Below are positions 6,895 to 14,664 of a stretch of DNA of 41,120 nucleotides, piece by piece. A program made the translations under genes and the position numbers. The DNA is from a virus, in the IMG/VR virus record IMGVR_UViG_3300021438_000026, positions 1 through 41,120 of that record. One strand, 5' to 3'. Numbering within the stretch: the first letter of the stretch is position 1; each line of letters begins with the position of its first letter. Under the pieces are notes generated by a model. That model saw only the letters and a list, made by a program, of their open reading frames with translations. It did not search any database and had not been told where the DNA came from.

Positions 6895-7722
6895 ATGACG
6901 GTACGTGAAGAAGTGGCGCCCGACGAGACGTTGGAAGCCGAGTTGGATGATGTGGAATTGGAGCCCGAGGAAACCGCCGAGGACGAGACGCCCCCTGCGG
7001 ATGACGAAGGCGAGCTAGTTGTAACGATTGGTGATGAGGCGCCGGAGCCGGACGAGACGCAAGGCGCACCGCAATGGGTGAAGGACCTACGCAAGGAAAA
7101 CCGCGAGCTCAAAAAGAAGCTCAAGGCTGCCCCTGCTGTCCCCGCGGGGACGCCAAAGGTAGGCGAGAAGCCGACCCTGGCGGGCTGTGAGTACGACTCG
7201 GAGGAATTCGAGAAGCAGCTAGAGGCGTGGCACGAAGCCAAGCGCGAAGCCGAAAAGGCCGAGCGTGAAGCGAAGGAGTCACAGACGGCGCAGCAGCGTG
7301 AATGGGAACAGCGCGTCAACAGCCACACAAAGGCCAAGGGCGCGCTAGGCGTGAAGGACTACGACGAGGCCGAGGAAGCGGTTTTCGACCAGCTCGACCA
7401 GACGCAGCAAGGAATCATCATCAGCGGTGCGGAGAACAGCGCGTTGCTCGTGTACGCGTTGGCCAAAGCGCCAAAGAAGCTCAAAGAGCTTTCCACAATC
7501 AAGGATCCAGTCAAGTACGCGTTCGCCATTGCGAAATTGGAGACCCAGTTGAAGACCAACAAACGGCGTCCCGCCACGCCCCCCGAGGGCAGTGTGGAAC
7601 GCAGCAACACCGGCAAGGCCCTCACGGGTCAAGCCGGACTCGACAAACTACGCGCAGAGGCTGAGCGTACCGGGGACTATTCAAAGGTCCACGCGTACAA
7701 AAAGAAACTACGCGCACGTTAA
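6895..7722 (+). CDS. Capsid scaffolding protein
   Basis: A 275-residue protein between portal and coat, the usual position. Residues 1-55 are extremely acidic (runs of E and D), followed by coiled-coil-like charged helices (KDLRKENRELKKKLK at about 62-76, and KREAEKAEREAKE). The C-terminus is strongly basic (KVHAYKKKLRAR), as in P22 scaffold, where a basic helix-turn-helix contacts the coat. Role: organises coat subunits into the procapsid and leaves before or during packaging. GAGGGTGAG lies 5-13 nt upstream of the ATG. Sequence identity to P22 gp8 is not claimed; the call rests on composition, length and order. Confidence 0.85.
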   Translation: MTVREEVAPDETLEAELDDVELEPEETAEDETPPADDEGELVVTIGDEAPEPDETQGAPQWVKDLRKENRELKKKLKAAPAVPAGTPKVGEKPTLAGCEYDSEEFEKQLEAWHEAKREAEKAEREAKESQTAQQREWEQRVNSHTKAKGALGVKDYDEAEEAVFDQLDQTQQGIIISGAENSALLVYALAKAPKKLKELSTIKDPVKYAFAIAKLETQLKTNKRRPATPPEGSVERSNTGKALTGQAGLDKLRAEAERTGDYSKVHAYKKKLRAR

Positions 7723-7738
7723 ACACCAGTAGGAAACC

Positions 7739-9028
7739 ATGAGTAACGCATTTACCAAAGAAGAGAAAGTCGCCTTTGAGGACATCCTTGAGGGCTTTAG
7801 CGACAAGTTGGTCTTGTCGAACCTTGTCACCGTTGACGCGCCGTCCGACGATGTCAACATGGAGCGCAGCAACGACGTTGTCTGGAAGCCCATGCCGTAC
7901 ATCGCGCAGGCTTTCAGCGGCACCGACATGACCAGCAATTTCAAGGACCAGACGCAGTTGTCTGTGCCCACGAGTGTCGGATACCAGTACAGCTCGCCTT
8001 GGCTGATGACGGCCAAGCAGTTGCGTGATGCCCTCCAGAACAAGAGCCTGGGCAAGGCTGCGGCCCAAAAACTGGCCTCGCTCATCAATCAGCGCTGCAT
8101 GGACATCGCGGCCAACCAGGGCACGCTCGTCGTTACCCGTAACGCTGCGGCGTCGGGCTTTGATGACGTCTCGAAGTGCGAGCAGCTCTTCAACGAGCAG
8201 GGCATCATGGACGGTGACCGCTTCTTGGCCCTGAGCACGAGTGACTACAACGGCATGGCCGGCAACCTGGCAAGCCGTCAGCTCGACAACAAGAAGACGT
8301 TGAGCGCGTACGAGCGCGCGTATGTGGGCGAGATTGCCTCGTTCTCCACGTACAAGCTCGACTACGCCAACCGTTTGACGGCGGCGGCCGGCGCCGGGAT
8401 CACGATCGGCACCCGTGTTGCCGATGCGCAGTACTACACCCCGCTCGCGCGCAGCACTGCGGCCACGGGGCAGTCCAGCAACGTGGACAACCGCTATCAG
8501 ACGGTCACTGTCTCGAGCACCACGAGCGTAGCGGCGGGCGACTGCTTCACGATCGCGGATTGCTACGCCGTGCACCACATCAGCAAGAATGTGACGGCGA
8601 ACCTCAAGACCTTCCGCGTCATCAGCGTGGACAGTGGCACCACAATGACTATCAGCCCACCGATTATCAGCGCTCAGGGCGCAACGGATGCTGAGCTGCA
8701 GTATCAGAATTGCAGCATGTCCGCCACGTCTGCGACTGCGGCCGTCACGTTCATAAACACCGACACGGCGTATGTCAATCCGTTCTGGCACCGGGACAGC
8801 GTGCTGCTGACCCCGAGCCGCGACGGGGCGATTGAGCCGAGCTCGGGCGTTGCCGTGATGCGCGGCTCGACCGAGCAGGGCATCGAGGTGTTGTGGCTCA
8901 AGCAGTTCGACATCCTCACTAAGAAGACCTTCTACCGTGCGGATATCTCGTTTGGCGTGGACATGTTGCAGCCCGAAATGGCTGGTATCATGCTCTTTGG
9001 CCAAAACAACAACGTCCCTAACGCCTAA
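7739..9028 (+). CDS. Major capsid protein (P22 coat gp5-like)
   Basis: A 429-residue protein, matching P22 gp5 at 430. Colinear family landmarks: an N-terminal helical region with MERSNDVVWKP (P22 has MQRSSNTIWMP), a central VDNRYQTVTVSSTTSVAAGD (P22: [20 protein letters not shown]) that begins the inserted I-domain, then KNVTANLKTFRV and NPFWHRDSVLL (P22: NVFWADDAIRI). Role: HK97-fold capsid shell subunit. AGGA lies 8 nt upstream of the ATG. The gene is preceded by scaffold and followed by a Gly-rich structural protein. Together with portal and gp10 it places the particle in the P22-like morphogenesis group. Confidence 0.93.
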   Translation: MSNAFTKEEKVAFEDILEGFSDKLVLSNLVTVDAPSDDVNMERSNDVVWKPMPYIAQAFSGTDMTSNFKDQTQLSVPTSVGYQYSSPWLMTAKQLRDALQNKSLGKAAAQKLASLINQRCMDIAANQGTLVVTRNAAASGFDDVSKCEQLFNEQGIMDGDRFLALSTSDYNGMAGNLASRQLDNKKTLSAYERAYVGEIASFSTYKLDYANRLTAAAGAGITIGTRVADAQYYTPLARSTAATGQSSNVDNRYQTVTVSSTTSVAAGDCFTIADCYAVHHISKNVTANLKTFRVISVDSGTTMTISPPIISAQGATDAELQYQNCSMSATSATAAVTFINTDTAYVNPFWHRDSVLLTPSRDGAIEPSSGVAVMRGSTEQGIEVLWLKQFDILTKKTFYRADISFGVDMLQPEMAGIMLFGQNNNVPNA

Positions 9029-9093
9029 CGTTTAACGCGTTACGGTAAACCAATTCGGGCCATGGATGGCCCACCCATCACAGGAATCGAACC

Positions 9094-10380
9094 ATGACTG
9101 TCAATGTTTTGTATGCGAACGGCACGGTGGACGTTAGCGTCCCCGCGTCCCAAAAGATCGCCGTCCTAACGGACGGTACCGCCAAGGTGTCTAAGCTGCT
9201 TGGATACCCCAACTTCCCTTCACAGGCTAGCGTTCTCACGCCGACCACGAACGGCCAAACCGTCTATGGCACGTTCTCGAGCACCGTAGCGACCACAATC
9301 CGCATCGAGAATGCGAGCGCGGCGCCGGTCTTCTACGACGTGGGCACGTCGCCAACTGCTGACCGTAACGCATCGGACCTCGTCGGCTCGGTCGATCCGT
9401 TCGCGCTCACCGGTTATGCCGCTGCGCAGGGCGGAGCCGTCACGGTAACGGGCGGCACCTCGAGCACCTCGGCGAATGCCGGCGGCGCGCTCATCTTCAC
9501 CGGCGGCACCCCGGGTGCTACTGGTGTTGGCGGCGCGGTCACGGTGGCCACGGGTGCTGGCGGGTCTACCTCCGGCGCGTCTGGCACACTCACTGTGGCC
9601 ACCGGCGTTACCACTGCCGGCAGCGGCAGCACGACGGGCGCGGTCGTCCTCAAGTCGGGCGCGGGCGCGGCGAGCGCTGCGGCTGTGGCGGGCGGCGCTT
9701 CTGGCGCGGTCACCGTGCAGTCCAGCGCGGGCGGTGCAAATACCGGCGGCGCGACGGGGCAAGTCGGCGGAGCGGCCGGTACGGTCACGGTGTCGGCGGG
9801 TGTCGGCGGCGCCACCAACTCTACTGGCGCGCATGCCGGCGGTGCGGGCGGTGACGTGACGGTTACTGCCGGGGACGGCGGCGCGGCATCGGCCGGTACC
9901 GGCAACGGCGGGGCGGGCGGATCGATCACACTTACCCCGGGTGCGGGCGGCACAAGTTCGGGCGGCACGGCGGGTGCTGCGGGGCTGGTGCTGATCCGAG
10001 GCGTACAATCGATCAAGCAGGGCACCCCGAATGCTCAGACTGTGGCGGCCACGTTGACTATCGCCAACCTGCTGACTGGCATCGTGACAGGCACGCATGC
10101 GGCCGGTGCAACTCAGGCATACACCTTGCCGACAGGGTCTAATACTGATGCGGCACTGCCTGACTTTGCGGCGGACGACGCGTTCGACTGGGTGCTTATT
10201 AACCTGAGCGCCGCTGCGGTCGATACCATCACGTTGACGGCCAACACGAACCACACGATCGTGGGCAACCCGATTGTGCAGTCCTCGCACAGCACGACCG
10301 GCGGCATCTACGGTAACAGCGCGCAATTTCGGACCCGGAAGACCGCGTCGAACACCTATGTGACCTACCGTATCGGCTAA
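9094..10380 (+). CDS. Gly/Ala/Thr-rich repeat structural protein (decoration or fibre candidate)
   Basis: A 428-residue protein downstream of coat. Residues about 1-105 are a beta-rich N-terminal domain. About 108-308 consist of roughly ten degenerate repeats of 17-26 residues with consensus GGxVTVxxGxGG plus a variable Gly/Ser/Thr linker. The C-terminal 110 residues (from TIANLLTG to TYVTYRIG) form a beta-rich cap like those ending trimeric fibres. The repeats suggest a beta-solenoid or Gly-rich helical rod. Position suggests a head decoration or head-fibre protein (inference). The upstream gap (9029-9093) has a TAACGCGTTA palindrome, a GGGCCA/TGGCCC hairpin and a CAGGA ribosome binding site. 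A terminator follows directly. Confidence 0.7.
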   Translation: MTVNVLYANGTVDVSVPASQKIAVLTDGTAKVSKLLGYPNFPSQASVLTPTTNGQTVYGTFSSTVATTIRIENASAAPVFYDVGTSPTADRNASDLVGSVDPFALTGYAAAQGGAVTVTGGTSSTSANAGGALIFTGGTPGATGVGGAVTVATGAGGSTSGASGTLTVATGVTTAGSGSTTGAVVLKSGAGAASAAAVAGGASGAVTVQSSAGGANTGGATGQVGGAAGTVTVSAGVGGATNSTGAHAGGAGGDVTVTAGDGGAASAGTGNGGAGGSITLTPGAGGTSSGGTAGAAGLVLIRGVQSIKQGTPNAQTVAATLTIANLLTGIVTGTHAAGATQAYTLPTGSNTDAALPDFAADDAFDWVLINLSAAAVDTITLTANTNHTIVGNPIVQSSHSTTGGIYGNSAQFRTRKTASNTYVTYRIG

Positions 10381-10382
10381 CC

Positions 10383-10411
10383 TTGCCAATTGCTGCAGTG
10401 CAGCGTACGAT
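10383..10411 (+). promoter_or_regulatory. Strong sigma70-like promoter before the gp4-like gene
   Basis: TTGCCA (10383-10388), 17 bp, TACGAT (10406-10411): five of six and four of six matches to the consensus hexamers. The predicted start, near 10418, lies inside the terminator hairpin that follows. Transcripts from here would therefore begin downstream of the hairpin's 5' arm and escape termination. Confidence 0.6.
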
Positions 10412-10438
10412 GGGGGCCAATTGGCCCCCATTTTCTTT
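10410..10438 (+). terminator. Rho-independent terminator after the coat/repeat-protein unit
   Basis: A perfect 9-bp stem, ATGGGGGCC / GGCCCCCAT, with AATT loop (10410-10431), followed by TTTTCTTT (10431-10438). It overlaps the -10 of the promoter at 10383-10411 and ends 4 nt before the next ATG. It would separate highly expressed head genes from head-completion genes. Confidence 0.8.
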
Positions 10439-10441
10439 CAC

Positions 10442-10906
10442 ATGACCACCAAGCGCGACATAATCGAAGCGGCGTTCAGCGAGCTGGGCATCTCGAATAA
10501 CTTCGATGTGGACCCCGTCGAGCTCACGGCGGCGCTCGGCAAGCTCAACGGGCTGATGAGCGCGTGGAATGCACGCAACATCCGCGTGGGCTACGTGCCG
10601 GGAACCGACATTGACGCCGAGTCCGGCATCGGGGACACAGCGGAAGAGGCCGTAAAGCTCAATTTGGCGCTTCGTCTGTGCCCGGGGGTGGGCAAAGTAC
10701 CGAGTCCCGACCTAAAACGTGACGCACGTCTCGCTTATCTGGCGCTACTGACGCAAACCGTTGAGGTAATCCCGGTCCAGCTGCCATCCCACACCCCAGC
10801 GGGTGCCGGCAACCGCCGATTTACTACCCGGAATTTCCTACAAACCCCGACTGCCCCGGTAGATGTGGGCAGCGGCGGCGCAATTGACGGAGTTGACTTA
10901 GAATGA
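10442..10906 (+). CDS. Head-to-tail adaptor (P22 gp4-like)
   Basis: A 154-residue protein (P22 gp4 is 166). Family signs: N-terminal MTTKRDIIEAAFSELG with a helical bundle, LNGLMSAWNARNIRVGYV (P22 has MMAEWYQDGIITGYV), then a region like the gp4 C-terminal arm ending in a Gly/Pro-rich tail. Role: binds under the portal as the first head-completion protein and links the portal to gp10. ATG 10442 is chosen; no clear Shine-Dalgarno sequence lies in the short leader after the terminator, which is odd for a needed structural protein. The stop overlaps the next start (ATGA). Confidence 0.8.
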   Translation: MTTKRDIIEAAFSELGISNNFDVDPVELTAALGKLNGLMSAWNARNIRVGYVPGTDIDAESGIGDTAEEAVKLNLALRLCPGVGKVPSPDLKRDARLAYLALLTQTVEVIPVQLPSHTPAGAGNRRFTTRNFLQTPTAPVDVGSGGAIDGVDLE

Positions 10907-11379
10907 GCCGAATCATCGACCTCACAGCGCTCGATTCGCTGGTTGCAGCGGATAATCTGCTCGTTTACAGCTCAGCAAATGGTGACGCGCGCCGCGTGAG
11001 CCTCGCCACGCTGCTGAGTTACATCGAAGACAACTTGACGGCGAGCGGATCGAGCTTCGCCACGCAATATAGCAGCCCATTGACTGGCGTTACGGTCACA
11101 CTGGGCTCAACGGCGGAGGATGCGGACGGTTCAGAGAACGTGCACCTCGTCATCACCCCGGCGGGCACTATTGCTGCCCTGACAATCAAGTTCCCGCTGT
11201 CCACATCGCTGGTCGACAAGCAGGAGGTGATTATCAACTGCACGCAAATCGTCACGACGCTGACGTTCGACGCCAACGGTGCAAGCGATGTGGTGGGCGA
11301 GCCGACTACCTTTGCGGCTAACGGTTTTTGTCGATTTAAGTACGACGCGCTGTTAGAAAAATGGTACCGGGTGGGCTGA
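10903..11379 (+). CDS. Hypothetical virion protein (158 aa)
   Basis: A 158-residue ORF translationally coupled to the gp4-like gene (ATGA). The N-terminal 40 residues (IIDLTALDSLVAADNLLVYSS, RRVSLATLLSYIED) form a short helical anchor of a type seen at the start of phage fibre-like and head-binding proteins. The rest is beta-rich: GVTVTLGS, HLVITPAGTIAAL, KQEVIINCTQIVTTLTF, ending FKYDALLEKWYRVG. The C-terminal pattern resembles small head-fibre or tail accessory proteins that finish with a strand containing a W-Y/R motif. No enzymatic motif is seen. It sits between gp4-like and gp10-like genes, so it is probably part of the neck or a short fibre (inference). Confidence 0.65.
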   Translation: MSRIIDLTALDSLVAADNLLVYSSANGDARRVSLATLLSYIEDNLTASGSSFATQYSSPLTGVTVTLGSTAEDADGSENVHLVITPAGTIAALTIKFPLSTSLVDKQEVIINCTQIVTTLTFDANGASDVVGEPTTFAANGFCRFKYDALLEKWYRVG

Positions 11380-11380
11380 T

Positions 11381-12817
11381 ATGGCCCAGATAAGCGTGCT
11401 CAACGGGTTGGCGTCGGACGAGCGGGGCGACTTGCGCGCCACGTACCCCGTCAATCTCGTGCCGGTGCCCTACGAAAACGAGCTGAGCCGCGGGTATCTG
11501 CGGCCCGCTGAGGGCATCGTCGAGCAGACCGCTAGCACGCCCCCGGGCGTAGACCGCGGCAGCCACGTGTGGAACGGCGTGCTTTACCGCGTGCTTGGCG
11601 CGCAACTTTGCTCGGTGGCGTCGGACGGCACCATTACGCAAATCTCTCCGGTGGCTACCGGGCTCGAGGTGGCACAGTTTGCCCACTCCCCAACCCAAAT
11701 GGCGGTCGTCACAGCTGTGGGGTCGGCGTATCTGCTCACCGCCGGCTCGCTGGTGCAAATCACAGACACCGACCTCGGTAACGTGAAGGACGTTATCTTC
11801 GTCGATGGCTACTTCATGTTCACCGATGGGGAATTCCTCATCATCACCGAGCTCACCGACGCATCGAGTATCGATGCGCTCAAGTATGGCTCCGCCGAGC
11901 AAGACCCCGACGAAATCCCAGCGGTGCTCAAGGCGCGCAACGAGCCGGTGGCGGTCGGGCGGTACACATTGGAGTTCTTCTCCAACGTCGGGGGCGGGGG
12001 GTTTCCATTTCAGCGCATCGACGGCGCGCTAGTCACCAAAGGCGCTATCGGCACCTTCGCCTGCTGCGTGCACCACGCCCCCGAGGGGGATCTTATCGCG
12101 ATGGTGGGCTCGGGCAAAGATGAGCCGGTGTCGGTCTATCTCGCAGCGGGGGCGCAGTGTGCGCGCGTCTCCACGCCGGAGATCGATACGCTGTTGCAGG
12201 GGTACACCGAGGCCGACCTGGCAGCGCTGTGCTCCGTTGAGTCACGCATTGAACGCGGGCACGAGTGGCTCTATGTGCACCTTCCCGACCGTACCATAGT
12301 CTACGACGGCATCGCGTCCAAAACATCAGGCGAGCCCGTGTGGTTCGTGCTGACCAGCGAGCAGGCGGCGGACACCTATAGCCGATACCAAGCGCGGAGC
12401 CTGGCATGGTGCTATGGCCAATGGAACGTCGCCGACCCGACGAGCGCACGCATCGGCACGCTTACCCGGGAGAGCGGCGAGCATTACGCCGTCAAGGTGT
12501 GGTGGGGCTTTGACACCCGCTTGCTCCACAACAACGGCAAGGGCGCAATGCTCAACGAGCTCGAGCTCATCGCGCTCACCGGCCGTGTGGCGGTCAGTGC
12601 CGACCCGATCATCTCGACGACTCACAGCACCGACGGCTTGACGTGGAGCGCCGAGCGGCAGATTTACAGCGGGCGCCGCGGTCAGCGCAACAAACGGCTC
12701 GTGTGGCGCCAGTTAGGGGTGTGGCGCACGATCCGCATCCAGCGGTTCCGCGGTGACTCGCAGTCATTCCTCAGCTTCTTGCGGCTCGAGGTGACGGCTG
12801 AGCCGTTAGCATTCTGA
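11381..12817 (+). CDS. Packaged-DNA stabilisation / tail hub protein (P22 gp10-like)
   Basis: A 478-residue protein, matching P22 gp10 at 472. Family landmarks in order: an N-terminal strand followed by YPVNLVPVPYENELSRGYLRP (gp10: YLPVNMLATPKE then GYLR), DRGSHVWNGVLYRVLG (gp10: AQNAVYRVCG), VKDVIFVDGYFMFTDG, LEFFSNVGG (gp10: IEYFSLTG), WLYVHLPDRTIVYD (gp10: LLIIHLPRHVLVYD) and a C-terminal RNKRLVWRQLGVWR (gp10: YDKRVLWKRVGRIR). Role: plugs the head below gp4 and keeps DNA inside, and forms the attachment site for the tail needle and spikes. Start ATG 11381 is one base after the previous stop. Confidence 0.9.
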   Translation: MAQISVLNGLASDERGDLRATYPVNLVPVPYENELSRGYLRPAEGIVEQTASTPPGVDRGSHVWNGVLYRVLGAQLCSVASDGTITQISPVATGLEVAQFAHSPTQMAVVTAVGSAYLLTAGSLVQITDTDLGNVKDVIFVDGYFMFTDGEFLIITELTDASSIDALKYGSAEQDPDEIPAVLKARNEPVAVGRYTLEFFSNVGGGGFPFQRIDGALVTKGAIGTFACCVHHAPEGDLIAMVGSGKDEPVSVYLAAGAQCARVSTPEIDTLLQGYTEADLAALCSVESRIERGHEWLYVHLPDRTIVYDGIASKTSGEPVWFVLTSEQAADTYSRYQARSLAWCYGQWNVADPTSARIGTLTRESGEHYAVKVWWGFDTRLLHNNGKGAMLNELELIALTGRVAVSADPIISTTHSTDGLTWSAERQIYSGRRGQRNKRLVWRQLGVWRTIRIQRFRGDSQSFLSFLRLEVTAEPLAF

Positions 12818-14277
12818 TGGCCGATACCCCGCGCGCACTGACTCGTCAGCAACTGCTTGCATTCCTGAGTGACTTTCAGGCCGTGCGCACGTTTGAGCGC
12901 ATGCAAGAAATGGTTTTTGTCGATATGGCCGACGCGCAGGTGATGGCGGCCACAACGGATGCGAGGATCAATGCGGCGGCGGATGCCATCGTTCGACTGG
13001 CCGCAGCGCTCGACCGGCTGGCCCTTGAGCCTCCTGGGCTACAATCCGCCCCTCCGGACCACGATTTGAGGCCCCCGAGCATCAATGCGGCAGCCCATCA
13101 AGACCTGACACCGGCCCAAGCGCCCGCGCGACCACATGAGGATTTGACGCCTCGAGCGCTACCGTATAACACGATGGGTGCACGTCCCGAGACAATCACC
13201 GGCGCGTGGACGTTCACCGTCACGCCGGTAGTGCCGAACGACTCGTGGACGTACGCCAAGATCCAGAATGTGAGCGCCACATCCCGCGTGCTCGGGCGTA
13301 TCAGCGCGGGCGCGGGTGACATCGAGGAACTGACCGGGGCCAATCTAGCTACGATCATAGGTACAGCACTGGGGGCTAACCCGAGCGCATCCGTCGGGCT
13401 CACCGCGGTCAACGGCACAGCAAGCACGTACATGCGCTCCGACGCTGCACCCGCGCTGGACCAAACCATAGCGCCCACAATGAGCGGTGCATGGACCTTC
13501 AGTCGGAACTCTGACTTCTCGACGCCCACGGTCACGCTCGCGAGTGCGCGTCCCGTCTTCATGTTGTACGAGACGGACGCGACGGCCGACAACGGCAAAT
13601 GGGGTCTACAGGCGCAAAGTGAGCAGCTACAACTCAGGCTAGTCAATGATAGCGCGGGTACCACAGCAATCATCATGACCGCGGATCGCACGGGCACCAC
13701 GCTGGACAATGTGACCCTGGGCAGCGGTTCCGCCACATTCACGTGGAGTTCGACGGGTACTGCTACGTTCAGCGGTCAAGTGTCGGCGCTACGCCACTCG
13801 CCTACCAGCGCGACCGCCTCCGGCAACGCGCTGTACCTACCGGCGGCCAATACCCCGGGCATCTCGTCGAATGGCTCGTTGGTAATGTCGTGGGACTCGA
13901 GCCTAAACAGCCTGGGCAAGGGCTCCATAAAGTCGGATAGCGCCACCGCGGGCATTGGATACGCCACGGGCGCGGGCGGTACCGTCACGCAGATCACCAG
14001 CCGTACCACGGGGGTAACAATCAACAAGGTGTCCGGGGCCATCACGCTGTTTTCGGCGGCTGGCTCGACCACGTGGCGGACGTTCACCGTGACAAATAGC
14101 ACCGTGGCGGCCACTGATGTGGTGAAGGTGTGCCAGAAGTCCGGCGCGGACCTCAACATGATCCACGTGACCGCGGTGGCGGCCGGGTCGTTCAATATCT
14201 CATTCGCCACCACTGGCGGTACCACGGTGGAGCAGCCTGTTTTCAATTTCGCGGTCATCAAAGCGGTCACGGCTTGA
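12817..14277 (+). CDS. Tail fibre-like structural protein
   Basis: A 486-residue protein. Residues 1-70 are helical (TRQQLLAFLSDFQAVRTFERMQEM). Residues 70-125 are Pro-rich with three short DL-(R/T)-P elements. The middle part has the phage-fibre phrase SVGLTAVNGTASTYMRSD followed by a second TGAWTF/SGAWTF copy, marking two related beta modules. The C-terminal 100 residues (GIGYATGAGGTVTQ, TTGVTINKVSGAIT, QPVFNFAVIKAVTA) are a recurrent C-terminal domain of phage tail and structural proteins. Role: probably a fibre, needle or head appendage; receptor binding cannot be shown. It overlaps gp10-like by one base (TGATG) and is followed by a promoter that overlaps its 3' end. Confidence 0.7.
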   Translation: MADTPRALTRQQLLAFLSDFQAVRTFERMQEMVFVDMADAQVMAATTDARINAAADAIVRLAAALDRLALEPPGLQSAPPDHDLRPPSINAAAHQDLTPAQAPARPHEDLTPRALPYNTMGARPETITGAWTFTVTPVVPNDSWTYAKIQNVSATSRVLGRISAGAGDIEELTGANLATIIGTALGANPSASVGLTAVNGTASTYMRSDAAPALDQTIAPTMSGAWTFSRNSDFSTPTVTLASARPVFMLYETDATADNGKWGLQAQSEQLQLRLVNDSAGTTAIIMTADRTGTTLDNVTLGSGSATFTWSSTGTATFSGQVSALRHSPTSATASGNALYLPAANTPGISSNGSLVMSWDSSLNSLGKGSIKSDSATAGIGYATGAGGTVTQITSRTTGVTINKVSGAITLFSAAGSTTWRTFTVTNSTVAATDVVKVCQKSGADLNMIHVTAVAAGSFNISFATTGGTTVEQPVFNFAVIKAVTA

Positions 14278-14302
14278 TATGCTGCGCAGCGACTGTTATG
14301 CT
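14274..14302 (+). promoter_or_regulatory. Sigma70-like promoter before 14329
   Basis: TTGATA (14274-14279), exactly 17 bp, TATGCT (14297-14302). The expected start is near 14309, giving a short leader with CGGAG before the TTG start at 14329. The -35 overlaps the stop of the previous gene. Confidence 0.55.
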
Positions 14303-14328
14303 GCGACGCACCACGCGGAGTAACGCAA

Positions 14329-14664
14329 TTGACTGTTCAAGTCGTCAGTCTATTTGACCCCAAATACGCCGAGAATGCGCAAACCACGCAGTACACCTCG
14401 GCGAACGTTCGCACCATCGTGGACAAATTCACGGTCACCAACGTAACCGCCGGCACGGTCACTTTTGCGCTCAACTTGGTTCCGAGCGGTGGCGCGGCGG
14501 GGTCGGGCAACTTGCTGATTTCCACGCGGGGCATTCTGGCGGGCGAAACGTACCTTTGCCCCGAGATCGTGGGCCACACACTCGACTCGGGCGACTTTAT
14601 TTCGACTCTTGCTGGTGCTGCGACGTCGCTCGCCATCGCGGCCAGCGGCCGAACGGTGACCTAA
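14329..14664 (+). CDS. Small virion-associated protein (111 aa)
   Basis: TTG start at 14329 with CGGAG 9-13 nt upstream; no better start exists in frame. The 111-residue product (MTVQVVSLFDPKYAEN to AASGRTVT) is almost all beta: VRTIVDKFTVTNVTAGTVTFALNLVP, NLLISTRGILAGETYLCPEI, SGDFISTLAG. This is a jelly-roll or Ig-like composition seen in small phage decoration and tail proteins that bind to a bigger structural partner. It has its own promoter and overlaps the SET-domain gene (TAATG), so the two may be co-translated. Role unknown; a capsid or tail accessory is inferred. Confidence 0.65.
   Translation: MTVQVVSLFDPKYAENAQTTQYTSANVRTIVDKFTVTNVTAGTVTFALNLVPSGGAAGSGNLLISTRGILAGETYLCPEIVGHTLDSGDFISTLAGAATSLAIAASGRTVT

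Noticed and set aside
7622-9004. Long minus-strand ORF (460 residues) opposite the coat gene
   Set aside because: It mirrors the P22-like coat gene, and its composition is a codon shadow.
9094-10380. Diversity-generating retroelement target or collagen-like protein
   Set aside because: There is no reverse transcriptase or template repeat, and the repeats lack the Gly-X-Y triplet period of collagen.
9220-10431. Long minus-strand ORF (403 residues) opposite the repeat protein
   Set aside because: Arg/Ala-rich shadow caused by GC-rich codons of the plus-strand gene; no ribosome binding site or family features.
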